From assembly GCF_000332175.1 (NCBI RefSeq), contig NZ_KB235914.1, positions 3,778,868 through 3,842,867 of the forward strand: DNA of 64,000 bases. Direction: 5' to 3'. The first letter of the stretch is position 1, and every line of letters begins with the position of its first letter. Shown piece after piece: positions 56,053 through 63,911 of the stretch. Both the position numbers and the translations under genes were made by a program. The notes below the pieces were generated by a model. The model was not told where the DNA came from. It saw only the letters and a list, made by a program, of their open reading frames with translations, and did not search any database. The DNA comes from Pseudanabaena sp. PCC 6802 (GTDB taxonomy: Bacteria > Cyanobacteriota > Cyanobacteriia > Pseudanabaenales > Pseudanabaenaceae).

Positions 56053-56947
56053 GTGACTGCCTTTGATTGCAATAGTCTGTATCCGAGCAAATCCAGAGCC
56101 GTCCGCCCCGGTCGTCGATAACCACTTCATCGAGGTAACTTTCCGTTGAACCGCAAAATTCGCAAGCTCGATCCCATCGTTCCACGCTAAAGGGATAGTC
56201 TTCAAAATCCAGGCTTTTGACAGGCGTATAGGGAGGGATGGCATAGATGCGTTTCTCTCGCCCAGCCCCAAATAGTTGCAGTGCCGGACTCATGTGCAGT
56301 TTAGGATTGTCAAAGCGCGGAATCGGGCTGGGACTCATTAAGTAGCGATCGCCGACGATCGCTGGATAGTCGTAGGCGGTGGCGATATGGCCGTATTGCG
56401 TGATGTCTTCGTAAAGCTTGACGTACATCGGCCCGTATTCTTCCAGAGCGTGCATTTTGCGGGTTTCCGCTGCTGACGGTTCCAGCCAGCGCAGTGGTTC
56501 GGGGATCGGCACCTGAAACACGATAATCTGTCCCTCTCGCAAAGGTGTTTCGGGAATGCGATGGCGGGTTTGGATTAAGGTCGCAGCTTCGGTCTGCTGC
56601 GTGGTTTTTACGTGGCAGACTTTCTTGAAAAAGTTGCGAATGCTTGCGGCATTAGTCGTATCGTCCGCGCCTTGATCGATAACCTTCAAGATATCGTCCT
56701 TGCCAATTACGGAAGCCGTCACCTGAATGCCACCCGTGCCCCAGCCATAGGACATGGGCATTTCCCTAGAGGAAAAGGGAATTTGATGGCCGGGGATAGC
56801 AACAGCTTTTAAGATGGCGCGACGAATGGAACGCTTGGTTTGCTCGTCTAAGTAAGCGAAATTGAATCCCGTTGAGTGATTCCAATCTTCGGCAAGATAG
56901 CCATTACCGTTCAGATCTTTGTTATTGCGGTTCGAGTTTGTCATCAT
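56021..56947 (-). CDS. phnJ: C-P lyase catalytic subunit PhnJ
   Basis: PhnJ is the radical SAM enzyme that breaks the carbon-phosphorus bond. The C-terminal cysteine pattern CEFC, then a Cys in LWICSDTDYC, matches the four conserved cysteines (three cluster ligands and a catalytic Cys). The protein begins MMTNSNRN at ATG 56947 and shares its start with the phnI stop (ATGA overlap). The upstream open frame to 57037 lies within phnI. The N-terminal ~20 residues are an Asn-rich extension. Confidence 0.95.
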   Translation of the reverse strand: MMTNSNRNNKDLNGNGYLAEDWNHSTGFNFAYLDEQTKRSIRRAILKAVAIPGHQIPFSSREMPMSYGWGTGGIQVTASVIGKDDILKVIDQGADDTTNAASIRNFFKKVCHVKTTQQTEAATLIQTRHRIPETPLREGQIIVFQVPIPEPLRWLEPSAAETRKMHALEEYGPMYVKLYEDITQYGHIATAYDYPAIVGDRYLMSPSPIPRFDNPKLHMSPALQLFGAGREKRIYAIPPYTPVKSLDFEDYPFSVERWDRACEFCGSTESYLDEVVIDDRGGRLWICSDTDYCNQRQSHATPTQSTTS

Positions 56948-58182
56948 CAATCTTCTCTCTCCCCTCCTGGCAAAATCGGTTCTGCGACTGGAGTACCCGA
57001 TCCTGTAGTTGAACGATCGAGGCGATCGCCTGAGCATCCCAATATTTCTAGCGAATCGGACGATACTGACATTTCTAATTCTTGGTGACCGTTGGCATTA
57101 TAACCGTTCGCACTGCCTTTCTCCTGACGCAGTTTGCGAATGAGGTTGAGTTCGGCTTGGAAGTCAATATAGTGCGGCAGTTTCAGGTGCTGGACGAAAC
57201 CCTGAGCTTCGACATTGTCGGAATGGGACATCACGAACTCAATATTTTGGGCAGGTCCTCGGATCGTTTCGTCAAATTCCTCCGCTCGCAGGGCGCGATC
57301 GACCAGTGCCACAGACATGGCTTTGCGTTCGTTATGTCCGAGAACCAGACCGTAACCCCGCGTAAACTGCGGCGGGTTGTCTTTATTACCTTTAAACTGG
57401 TTCACCATCTGCACTTCCGTAGCGGTAATTTCACCCACTACAACCTCAAATCCCAATTCCTCCGGACAAATGACAACATCCACTTCACCCATGCGAATTT
57501 CACCAGCGAAAGGGTGATTTTTACCATAGCCCCTTTGAGTTGAGTAGGCTAGGGACAGTAGAAATCCCTCGTCGGCGCGGGCGAGATTCTGCAACCGTGC
57601 ATCTCTGCCAACTGGAAAACTGAGGGGTTGGCGGGTCAGATCGAAGATCGGTGCTGCCTCTTCCAGGCTGGATTCGGCCTGAATCGTTCCTTCACGCTCC
57701 AGAATATCTGTGGCATGTGACATGGGCAATAATTCTTCCTCTGCTTCTGGAGCAGACGATGGCGCTTCCTCCTCAGCCATTAATTTGAAGTCCAGCAAGC
57801 GGTGGATGTAGTCGAAGGTCGGCCCCAAGCACTGTCCGCCTGGCACGTCCTTAAAAATCGCGGAAATACGACGGCGGACGTGCATTTCTGCCGTATTCAG
57901 CGGTTGGCTGTAGTAGAAGCGGGGCAACGTAGTGCGGTAAGCGCGCAACAGGAAAATCGCCTCCACCAGATCGCCCCAGGATTGTTGGATTGCTAAAGCT
58001 GCTAGTTCGCGATCGTAGAGACTGCCTTCCGCCATGACGCGATCGACTGCTAGCTTCAGTTGCTGTTCGATCTGCTCTAGAGAAAGTTTTGGAACTGTGG
58101 GATCGCCGCGCCGCAGTTGCTGGAGGAGCATTTCCGCATTCTCGATCGCTTTTTCGCCGCCTTTAACCGCTACATAGGCCAT
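56947..58182 (-). CDS. phnI: C-P lyase subunit PhnI
   Basis: PhnI is the nucleosidase that joins phosphonate to the ribose of ATP, with PhnG, PhnH and PhnL. From ATG 58182 the protein has 411 aa, starting MAYVAVKGGEKAIENAEMLL, the family N-terminus; the longer frame to 58269 overlaps the acetyltransferase gene. GGQCLGPTFDYIHRLLDFKL and VVICPEELGFEVVVGEITATE are recognisable. The C-terminus is longer than in E. coli and Asn/Ser-rich. Confidence 0.94.
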   Translation of the reverse strand: MAYVAVKGGEKAIENAEMLLQQLRRGDPTVPKLSLEQIEQQLKLAVDRVMAEGSLYDRELAALAIQQSWGDLVEAIFLLRAYRTTLPRFYYSQPLNTAEMHVRRRISAIFKDVPGGQCLGPTFDYIHRLLDFKLMAEEEAPSSAPEAEEELLPMSHATDILEREGTIQAESSLEEAAPIFDLTRQPLSFPVGRDARLQNLARADEGFLLSLAYSTQRGYGKNHPFAGEIRMGEVDVVICPEELGFEVVVGEITATEVQMVNQFKGNKDNPPQFTRGYGLVLGHNERKAMSVALVDRALRAEEFDETIRGPAQNIEFVMSHSDNVEAQGFVQHLKLPHYIDFQAELNLIRKLRQEKGSANGYNANGHQELEMSVSSDSLEILGCSGDRLDRSTTGSGTPVAEPILPGGERED

Positions 58183-58186
58183 GCCA

Positions 58187-58669
58187 TCAGACCTCCATTT
58201 TTGTTTTACTGAGAACGCACTTAAAACTCCAACCGTGTTGCTTGAATCCCAGCGATCGGTAGAATTCATGGGCGCGATCGCGTTTCAGATTAGATGAGAG
58301 CGCTACTTTATAACATCCCGCTTCGGCACTGAGTTGGATTGCAGCCCGCATCATCGCCGCGCCGATGCCCTGACCGCGCCGATCCGAACGCACCGTCACG
58401 GCATCGAGGATGGCATACTTGTGATAGCCGCGATGCATCATGGTGGGAACGTAGAGGAGGCTAAACGTACCGACTGGCCCGCTTTCCTGAAATGCTAGAT
58501 AGATAAAATAGTTGGGAACCATCGCGATCGCGTCGAATAGTTCTGCGATCGTTTCAGCGGGTAATGGATTCTCTGCATCCATGTCAGCATAAAGTTCCTG
58601 AAGGAGAGGCAGATCGGCGGAGGTGGCACAACGAATGTCTAAGGGGATTTCTAAGGCGTTTTTTCTCAT
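58187..58669 (-). CDS. GNAT acetyltransferase of the phosphonate operon (PhnO-like)
   Basis: A 160-aa acetyltransferase with the acetyl-CoA motif VRSDRRGQGIGAAMMRAAI and C-terminal FYRSLGFKQHGW. It lies between phnH and phnI, overlaps phnH by 4 bp and is 4 bp from phnI. PhnO of E. coli acetylates aminoalkylphosphonates; a similar task here is inferred from position. It is not close to PhnO in the visible motifs, so I leave the symbol blank. Confidence 0.88.
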   Translation of the reverse strand: MRKNALEIPLDIRCATSADLPLLQELYADMDAENPLPAETIAELFDAIAMVPNYFIYLAFQESGPVGTFSLLYVPTMMHRGYHKYAILDAVTVRSDRRGQGIGAAMMRAAIQLSAEAGCYKVALSSNLKRDRAHEFYRSLGFKQHGWSFKCVLSKTKMEV

Positions 58670-59277
58670 GGCGTTCCCTCCAATCTAACTGCTCTAGTTG
58701 TGCGTGGCAAGCCGATCGCAGCATCTCCTGTAAAGAAGAAGACATCAATCCCTAATGGATAGGCTTGATGATTTGCTTCCCATTGCTCCCAGAACGCAGC
58801 ATTAACTTGCGGTCGGACTGCGCGCCGATCCAAAATTCCATACCCTGTAAGCGTTACAGACCGCCCACCTCCCCAACTGGGAATTTGGATTAGTAATGTT
58901 GTGGAGGCTTCCGGTTGCTCGTGGGTGCCCCAATTGAAGCGATCGAGTTCGGGCATGGCATCGATCTGTGAAATGACAGCAAAATCAGCGCGATTGGGTT
59001 CTGTCGCAAACTGACATCCCGTATGAAACTGCAACCAATTTTTGACTGCTGCCTCAGATGACGGTTGCAGCCAGATCGCTACATCTAAGTCGAACAGCGT
59101 TAAGCAAGCAGATGCGCAGGCAGGGGTTAACCCCACAGGTGGGTGGATTTCAGATGCGATCGCGCTGGGTAAACCAGGATGGGCGCAGGCATCGAGCAGC
59201 GCTCGAAATGTTTGCTGGGCATCATTGACGGGGTTGGCAAAACCAGGAAGCGATGGAGTAATAAAGGACGCAGTCAT
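58666..59277 (-). CDS. phnH: C-P lyase subunit PhnH
   Basis: PhnH is a small subunit of the C-P lyase core complex. The 203-aa protein has PGFANPVNDAQQTFRALLDA near the N-terminus and SVTLTGYGILDRRAVRP plus NHQAYPLGIDVFFFT at the C-terminus, typical of the family. It follows phnG by one base. Confidence 0.93.
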   Translation of the reverse strand: MTASFITPSLPGFANPVNDAQQTFRALLDACAHPGLPSAIASEIHPPVGLTPACASACLTLFDLDVAIWLQPSSEAAVKNWLQFHTGCQFATEPNRADFAVISQIDAMPELDRFNWGTHEQPEASTTLLIQIPSWGGGRSVTLTGYGILDRRAVRPQVNAAFWEQWEANHQAYPLGIDVFFFTGDAAIGLPRTTRAVRLEGTP

Positions 59278-59278
59278 C

Positions 59279-59758
59279 TTAGCTCAACACCTCGCCTCTA
59301 AGCATCGTGAAAAAGTTAACTTTAGTCGCTGCCGTTTGGCGATCCCGGATGCCTTTCTGGCGATCGCGCTGTTCTCGGAGTGGGCGAACAACTTCAGCCT
59401 GCACTCGATCGTGCCAGTCGGGATGCTGCAAGAGGGCATCGCACAGAGCAGCCAGTTCGGCATGGCGGCGCGATCGCCCTGCCACATAACTGAACCCAGT
59501 AATTGCCTCGCGCTCGGGAGAAGGTGCTAACTGGACGGCACAGCGAGCGATTGGCATTTCGCCCAGGTTGAATGCCTGACCGTTCCCGCCTGCTCGACCT
59601 CGCACCATTACCAGACCGATTTCCGGCGATCGCAAAAAGCTGTAGTTGGGTATACCCTCCAATTGGCCGACGTGTTGCTCCAGTGTACCGAGAGCAGCTT
59701 TTGCCAGGGTTGCCATCCATGCTTGTCGTTCTAGTTGCAGGGTCATTGCGGGTTCCAT
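59279..59758 (-). CDS. phnG: C-P lyase subunit PhnG
   Basis: The first gene of the operon; PhnG is part of the core complex. 160 aa from ATG 59758; ATG 59746 and a TTG at 59764 are other in-frame starts. The family pattern LERQAWMATLAKAAL, then VGQLEGIPNYSFLRSPEIGLVMVRGRAGG and LGEMPIARCAVQL, with HPDWHDRVQAEVVRPL, is clear. It starts about 50 bp from the putative PhnF operator. Confidence 0.93.
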   Translation of the reverse strand: MEPAMTLQLERQAWMATLAKAALGTLEQHVGQLEGIPNYSFLRSPEIGLVMVRGRAGGNGQAFNLGEMPIARCAVQLAPSPEREAITGFSYVAGRSRRHAELAALCDALLQHPDWHDRVQAEVVRPLREQRDRQKGIRDRQTAATKVNFFTMLRGEVLS

Positions 59759-59773
59759 ATGCAACCAAGTTAT

Positions 59774-59792
59774 CTTAAACTAGTCTTAACTT
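59774..59792. promoter_or_regulatory. Candidate Pho box (PhoB/SphR-type tandem repeat)
   Basis: Two 8-bp repeats, CTTAAACT and CTTAACTT, separated by 3 bp (11-bp period). The cyanobacterial Pho box is described as repeats of PyTTAAPyPy(T/A) at this spacing. The second repeat matches fully, the first has A at position 6. A third unit is not clear. It lies in the phnG-phnF divergent region, as expected for a phosphate-starvation operon. SphR binding is inference. Confidence 0.55.
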
Positions 59793-59799
59793 ATCTATA

Positions 59800-59809
59800 T
59801 GTCTAGACA
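59800..59809. promoter_or_regulatory. Candidate PhnF operator
   Basis: The perfect 10-bp palindrome TGTCTAGACA contains GTCTAGAC, which fits the GT-N-TA-N-AC consensus of HutC-subfamily GntR regulators, to which PhnF belongs. It lies between the divergent phnG and phnF genes, immediately to the right of the Pho-box-like repeats. Confidence 0.7.
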
Positions 59810-59864
59810 AATTGGAGCTGAAAATACATTAACCGAACGGTTGGCACTTTGCAACCCCTAATTT

Positions 59865-60599
59865 ATGAACTCTGAAATTACACCGCTGTACGTCCAAATT
59901 GCCGCCGAACTGCGGCATAACATTCAGCAAAATGTCTATCGAGTTGGCGAGCAATTACCTACGGAAGCTCAGTTGGCAGAACGGTTTGCCGTCAATCGAC
60001 ATACTCTGAGACAGGCGATCTCCCTGCTGAAAACAGAGGGATTATTGCGGGTAGATCGCGGACGGGGAACTTTTGTAGCTGGCCCCACCATTCGCTATCC
60101 GATCGGGCATCGGGTTCGTTATAATGAAGCCCTTAAAGCCCAGGGGCGGCAAGCTAGCTTCCTACTCCTGCGCGCGCTAGAGACTCCAGCGGATACTGCC
60201 GTAGCAAAGGGGCTAGAAATCGCACCAGGCGAATCTGTAGCGCTCGTTGAAAGGCTGGGTTTTGCCGATGGCGAACCGATTAGCATCACAACGGGTTATT
60301 TTCCCCTCAAGCATTTTCCAAACCTGCTCGATCCATTTAGCCTCGAACAATTGCAAGCTCTTCAATCGCTTTCCAAGTGGTTGCAACAGAATTATGGCTG
60401 CGATCATATTCGTCGCTCCACTACAGTTTCCGCCCGCTCGGTTTTGCCGCAAGATGCGCGCTTGCTGCAATTACCGCTCAACCAGCCCGTGCTTTTAGCC
60501 GAATCAGTCAATGTTGATCGCGCCGGGAAAGTTATCGAATATGGCGTGACGCGACTGAGAGGCGATCGCGTTGAGTTAGCGTTTGAGAACAGAATTTAA
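59865..60599 (+). CDS. phnF: GntR/HutC-family regulator PhnF
   Basis: A 244-aa repressor with an N-terminal winged helix (VGEQLPTEAQLAERFAVNRHTLRQAISLLKTEGLLRVDRGRGTFV region) and a C-terminal UTRA ligand-binding domain (ALVERLGFADGEPISITTGYFP). PhnF proteins repress phosphonate genes and sense a metabolite; the ligand here is unknown. Divergent from phnG. Confidence 0.92.
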   Translation: MNSEITPLYVQIAAELRHNIQQNVYRVGEQLPTEAQLAERFAVNRHTLRQAISLLKTEGLLRVDRGRGTFVAGPTIRYPIGHRVRYNEALKAQGRQASFLLLRALETPADTAVAKGLEIAPGESVALVERLGFADGEPISITTGYFPLKHFPNLLDPFSLEQLQALQSLSKWLQQNYGCDHIRRSTTVSARSVLPQDARLLQLPLNQPVLLAESVNVDRAGKVIEYGVTRLRGDRVELAFENRI

Positions 60600-60638
60600 C
60601 CATAGCTTAAATTTTTGTTTGCCTAAGCCTATCCGTTT

Positions 60639-60646
60639 CTTAACCT
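60639..60646 (+). promoter_or_regulatory. Possible Pho-box half-site upstream of phnC
   Basis: CTTAACCT matches the PyTTAAPyPyT unit. A second, weaker unit (CTTAAATT at 60606) is 33 bp away, three times 11 bp, but the intermediate units are not conserved. Low confidence. Confidence 0.3.
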
Positions 60647-60695
60647 TGAAACTTTAGAGTGAAAGTTATGCAGTTTCTAGGCTAGGAAAATTTCC

Positions 60696-61487
60696 GTGAC
60701 CGCAACGATTGAAGTCAGTAACTTGTCCAAAAGTTTTAAAGGCAAACCTGCACTACAGAATATCTCGTGCTTCATCGCACCGGGAGAAATGGTTGCGCTA
60801 GTTGGAGCTTCCGGCTCTGGCAAATCCACTCTCTTGCGACACCTAAATGGCTTAGCAACTGCGGACGCTGGGACAGTTTTAGTTTTTGGCATCCCTTTGC
60901 AAACGGATGGACGCTATCATTCCAACGTTCGTTCCCTGCGCAGCCAGATTGGGTATATATTTCAGCAGTTCAATCTGGTAAACAGGTTGACGGTTTTGGA
61001 AAACGTCCTGATCGGCACTCTGTCCCGGACGAATTGGTGGCGATCGCCGCTACGCCTGTTTGATAAGGAACAGAAGCTGCACGCCCTCTCAGCACTAGAG
61101 CGAGTGGGAATTCTGGAACAGGCATATAAACGCTCCTCCCATTTATCAGGAGGGCAACAACAACGGGTAGCGATCGCTCGCTGCCTGGTTCAGGGAGCCA
61201 TGATTATTCTGGCGGACGAGCCAATTGCTTCTCTAGACCCAGAATCTGCTCGTAAAGTGATGGAATTGCTAGTCGAACTGAATCAAGAACGCGGGATTAC
61301 CATTGTCAGCGCCCTGCATCAGATTCAATACGTCCGCCATTACTTCAAACGAGCGATCGCGCTCAGAGATGGCGAGATTTCATTTGACGGATTGACCTCC
61401 ATGTTAAACGATGCCAAGTTGCAAACCCTTTATGGGTTGGCAGCTTCAGAACTCGTGATGTCAGGTCATGGAGAACTCCTAGTCTGA
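60696..61487 (+). CDS. phnC: Phosphonate ABC transporter ATP-binding protein
   Basis: A 263-aa ABC ATPase starting with GTG at 60696. Walker A GASGSGKST, Q-loop in FQQFNLVNRL, signature LSGGQQQRVAIARC, Walker B MIILADEPIASLD. The order phnC-phnD-phnE and the linkage to C-P lyase genes identify it. It is separated from phnF by 96 bp and may have its own promoter. Confidence 0.94.
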   Translation: MTATIEVSNLSKSFKGKPALQNISCFIAPGEMVALVGASGSGKSTLLRHLNGLATADAGTVLVFGIPLQTDGRYHSNVRSLRSQIGYIFQQFNLVNRLTVLENVLIGTLSRTNWWRSPLRLFDKEQKLHALSALERVGILEQAYKRSSHLSGGQQQRVAIARCLVQGAMIILADEPIASLDPESARKVMELLVELNQERGITIVSALHQIQYVRHYFKRAIALRDGEISFDGLTSMLNDAKLQTLYGLAASELVMSGHGELLV

Positions 61488-61491
61488 GAAC

Positions 61492-61604
61492 TATAGCGGT
61501 TTTCAGATCGGAACAAGTAGGAGGTTTGGGGGCGTTGCCCCCAAGAAGGGGTGGAACCCCTTCACCCCATCAATAAAACCAGTTCTCAATTGAAAAGTGC
61601 TATA
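61492..61604. mobile_element. MITE family 1, copy D
   Basis: A 113-bp copy 5 bp after the phnC stop codon and 113 bp before phnD. The left end is TATAGCGGTTTTCA; the right end TTGAAAAGTGCTATA is slightly diverged. It lies inside the phnCDE transport operon and could form a strong RNA hairpin there. Confidence 0.88.
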
Positions 61605-61717
61605 TTCTGAACCTGAAATAAAGATCGGACAATCCGAACTGACGATCGGAATCCAGTTTTTCTCCTCCTACGCGCTTATATTTCTACTGTTTAAGGAATC
61701 AATTTAAGGATTTAATC

Positions 61718-62725
61718 ATGAAAAGACGTTCTTTTGTACAGCCAGCTTCTTTATTTGCGCTCTCCCTAGCTGGTACTAAGCTCATCTCGGACTTTTCAAC
61801 TGGCACTGAAGCAGCAAGCGCGCTGGATATTAAGCAGATCAATTTTGGCATTCTCTCTACAGAATCGCAGGCTAATCTCAGACCTCTGTGGGAGCCATTT
61901 ATTGCGCAAATGTCAAAATCAATCGGGGTTCCCATCAAGCCTTTCTACGTCACTCAATATGCCGGTGTTATTGAAGCAATGCGTTTTGGTAAAGTACAGG
62001 TTGCTTGGTATGGGGGTAAATCCTATATTGAGGCGGCGAGAATTGCCAACGCCGAGGTTTTTGCCCAGGTTGTCAATACCGATGGCACAAAGGGCTACTA
62101 TTCCCACCTGATTATGAATAAAGCGAATCCCTTAACCACGCAAGCAAAAGCGATGGGTGGGGATAAATTCGTCATCAAAAATGCCTCAAAACTGACATTT
62201 GCCTTTAACGATCCTAACTCCACTTCGGGTTTTTTGGTGCCAAGTTATTACATTTTTGCTAAGAATGATGTCGACCCTAAGAAAGCATTTAAGCGACTGG
62301 TTTTCGCTGGAAACCACGAGGCAACGGCTTTAGCAGTAGCAAACAACCAGGTTGATGTTTCTACAAACAGTAATGAAATTCTAGAGCGCCTGAAAAAAAC
62401 TAACTCAAGCGCTCGCCAAAAACTTGAAGTTGTTTGGACTTCTCCCGTTATTCCCAGCGATCCGATCGCCTATCGCAAGGATTTACCAGAGGATCTAAAG
62501 AAGAAATTTCGCAACTTCTTCTTCAACTATAAAGACTCCAAGATTCTCACCCCTATGGGTTGGGGAGGCTTTGCTGCTGCTCAGGACAAGACCTGGAACG
62601 CAATTCGCGAACTGGACATTGCCAAGCAGGTTCTGGAGATCAAAAACAAAGATAGTTTGAACGAAGCAGACAAGAAAAAGCTTAACGAGTTGAATCGCCA
62701 GCTTCAGGCTCTGCAAAGAGGTTAA
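61718..62725 (+). CDS. phnD: Phosphonate ABC transporter substrate-binding protein
   Basis: A 335-aa periplasmic binding protein. The N-terminus MKRRSFVQPASLFALSLAG has an RR pair and a hydrophobic core, so export through Tat is possible (RRSFVQ resembles the twin-arginine motif). The mature part contains KQINFGILSTESQANLR, YAGVIEAMRFGKVQVAWYGG and DPNSTSGFLVPSYYIF, as in PhnD. It is downstream of phnC with a MITE in between. Confidence 0.94.
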   Translation: MKRRSFVQPASLFALSLAGTKLISDFSTGTEAASALDIKQINFGILSTESQANLRPLWEPFIAQMSKSIGVPIKPFYVTQYAGVIEAMRFGKVQVAWYGGKSYIEAARIANAEVFAQVVNTDGTKGYYSHLIMNKANPLTTQAKAMGGDKFVIKNASKLTFAFNDPNSTSGFLVPSYYIFAKNDVDPKKAFKRLVFAGNHEATALAVANNQVDVSTNSNEILERLKKTNSSARQKLEVVWTSPVIPSDPIAYRKDLPEDLKKKFRNFFFNYKDSKILTPMGWGGFAAAQDKTWNAIRELDIAKQVLEIKNKDSLNEADKKKLNELNRQLQALQRG

Positions 62726-62744
62726 ACCTTTATCTCGATCGCGA

Positions 62745-63593
62745 ATGAAAGCTCCAAAACAGGACAATCTTATCAACAGCCCAAATAATGGGTCTGGGTT
62801 TTCTCCAGAAGCGATCGCCATGCTGGAACGGGAAGCAAAACTTGTCACAATAAAGCGGGTGATATTCTCGATTGCCGCAATTGCGATTTTGATAGCTTCA
62901 TTTATGCAGAGCGAGATCGATTTACCCCAATTGCTTTCACGTGGGGATAACATGTCTGAATACATCCGGGGATATTTCCCACCCGATTTTTCGGATTGGT
63001 CGTATTACCTGGAAGAAACGCTCGATACTATATCGATGGGAATTTGGGGAACCTTGCTCGCAGCGATCGCAGCGGTACCTCTTTCAGTTCTTGCATCCAA
63101 TAATATCTGTCCGTTTTGGATCGTACAGCCCGTGCGGCGCATACTGGATATCCTCCGAGCCATTAACGAATTAGTTTTTGCACTCATCTTTGTAGTTGCT
63201 GTGGGGTTGGGGCCATTTGCTGGAGTACTGGCACTGTTTGTCTACACTACTGGTATCCTAGGGAAACTCTTCTCAGAGGCGGTGGAAGCGATCGACATGG
63301 GGCCAGTGGAAGGCATCCGCGCTACAGGGGCTTCAAAGGTGCAAGAAGTTATTTACGGAGTGATCCCTCAAGTTATGCCCCTGTGGACTTCATTTACTCT
63401 ATATCGCTTTGAATCGAACGTTCGTTCTGCTTCTGTCCTGGGAATTGTTGGTGCTGGTGGAATTGGCGTTTCGCTATATCAAAGCTTTGGCTCGTTTCAA
63501 TATCAGAAAGTCTGCGCTATTTTGATTATTTTGGTAGCTGCTACAGCTATCATTGACGCTTTATCAGCTAGAATTCGCGCCTGGTTAGTTTGA
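62745..63593 (+). CDS. phnE: Phosphonate ABC transporter permease
   Basis: A 282-aa permease with the binding-protein-dependent transport signature: ETLDTISMGIWGTLLAAIAAVPLSVLA, then EAVEAIDMGPVEGIRATGASKVQEVIYGVIP (the EAA loop). Five or six transmembrane segments are visible. Ends the phnCDE operon, 91 bp before the tRNA cluster. Confidence 0.94.
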   Translation: MKAPKQDNLINSPNNGSGFSPEAIAMLEREAKLVTIKRVIFSIAAIAILIASFMQSEIDLPQLLSRGDNMSEYIRGYFPPDFSDWSYYLEETLDTISMGIWGTLLAAIAAVPLSVLASNNICPFWIVQPVRRILDILRAINELVFALIFVVAVGLGPFAGVLALFVYTTGILGKLFSEAVEAIDMGPVEGIRATGASKVQEVIYGVIPQVMPLWTSFTLYRFESNVRSASVLGIVGAGGIGVSLYQSFGSFQYQKVCAILIILVAATAIIDALSARIRAWLV

Positions 63594-63684
63594 GAATGCT
63601 AGTGCGCTCCATTGCTTAGAGAGTGAAACTGGCTCGACGAACTTGGGGGGCGATCTGTAGTGTTGCCAACAAGCAAATGTATAG

Positions 63685-63757
63685 CCCCTTACCCAAGAAT
63701 CGAACTTGGTACGCCGTCCTTCGGAAAGACAGCTCTGCAAAATCCAGCAGGCAAGGG
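63685..63757 (-). tRNA. tRNA-Arg (CCG)
   Basis: Minus-strand cloverleaf of 73 nt. Acceptor stem CCCTTGC with GTAAGGG (one G-T pair), anticodon stem TGTCT with GGACG and loop TTCCGAA (anticodon CCG), T-stem CCAAG/CTTGG with canonical loop TTCGATT. The discriminator is G. The D-arm is irregular. CCA is not encoded. Last gene of the visible cluster, 4 nt after tRNA-Arg(ACG). Confidence 0.78.
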
Positions 63758-63761
63758 AGAA

Positions 63762-63831
63762 CCCCTCTGGGTGGAATCGAACCACCGCATCCGACGTTCG
63801 TAGCATCAGCGCTAGCTCCACTAGCAGAGGG
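63762..63831 (-). tRNA. tRNA-Arg (ACG), short D-arm
   Basis: A 70-nt cloverleaf. Acceptor CCCTCTG/CAGAGGG (7 of 7), T-stem GGTGG/CCACC with loop TTCGATT, anticodon loop CTACGAA (ACG). The region between acceptor and anticodon stems is only about 15-16 nt, so the D-loop is unusually short. 3 nt separate it from the Ile-like gene. Confidence 0.8.
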
Positions 63832-63834
63832 AAA

Positions 63835-63908
63835 TCCACCGAGGAGGTACTGCCCCTCCTGACAACACAGTTATCGGCTGTGCGCGTCGCTATTTCCGCC
63901 TTCGGTGG
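63835..63908 (-). tRNA. tRNA-Ile (GAT)-like, aberrant loops
   Basis: A 74-nt cloverleaf with perfect stems: acceptor CCACCGA/TCGGTGG, anticodon stem CACAG/CTGTG, T-stem GGAGG/CCTCC. The anticodon loop CCGATAA gives anticodon GAT but has C in place of the universal U33. The T-loop reads GGCAGTA rather than TTCGANT, and the D-loop lacks the conserved GG. The stems are intact, so it may be a specialised or degenerating tRNA. Confidence 0.62.
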
Positions 63909-63911
63909 GAA

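Noticed and set aside
63594-63684. A possible fifth tRNA between phnE and tRNA-Arg(CCG)
   Set aside because: A fragment AAGTTCGTCGAGCC resembles a T-loop but no acceptor or anticodon stem could be paired.
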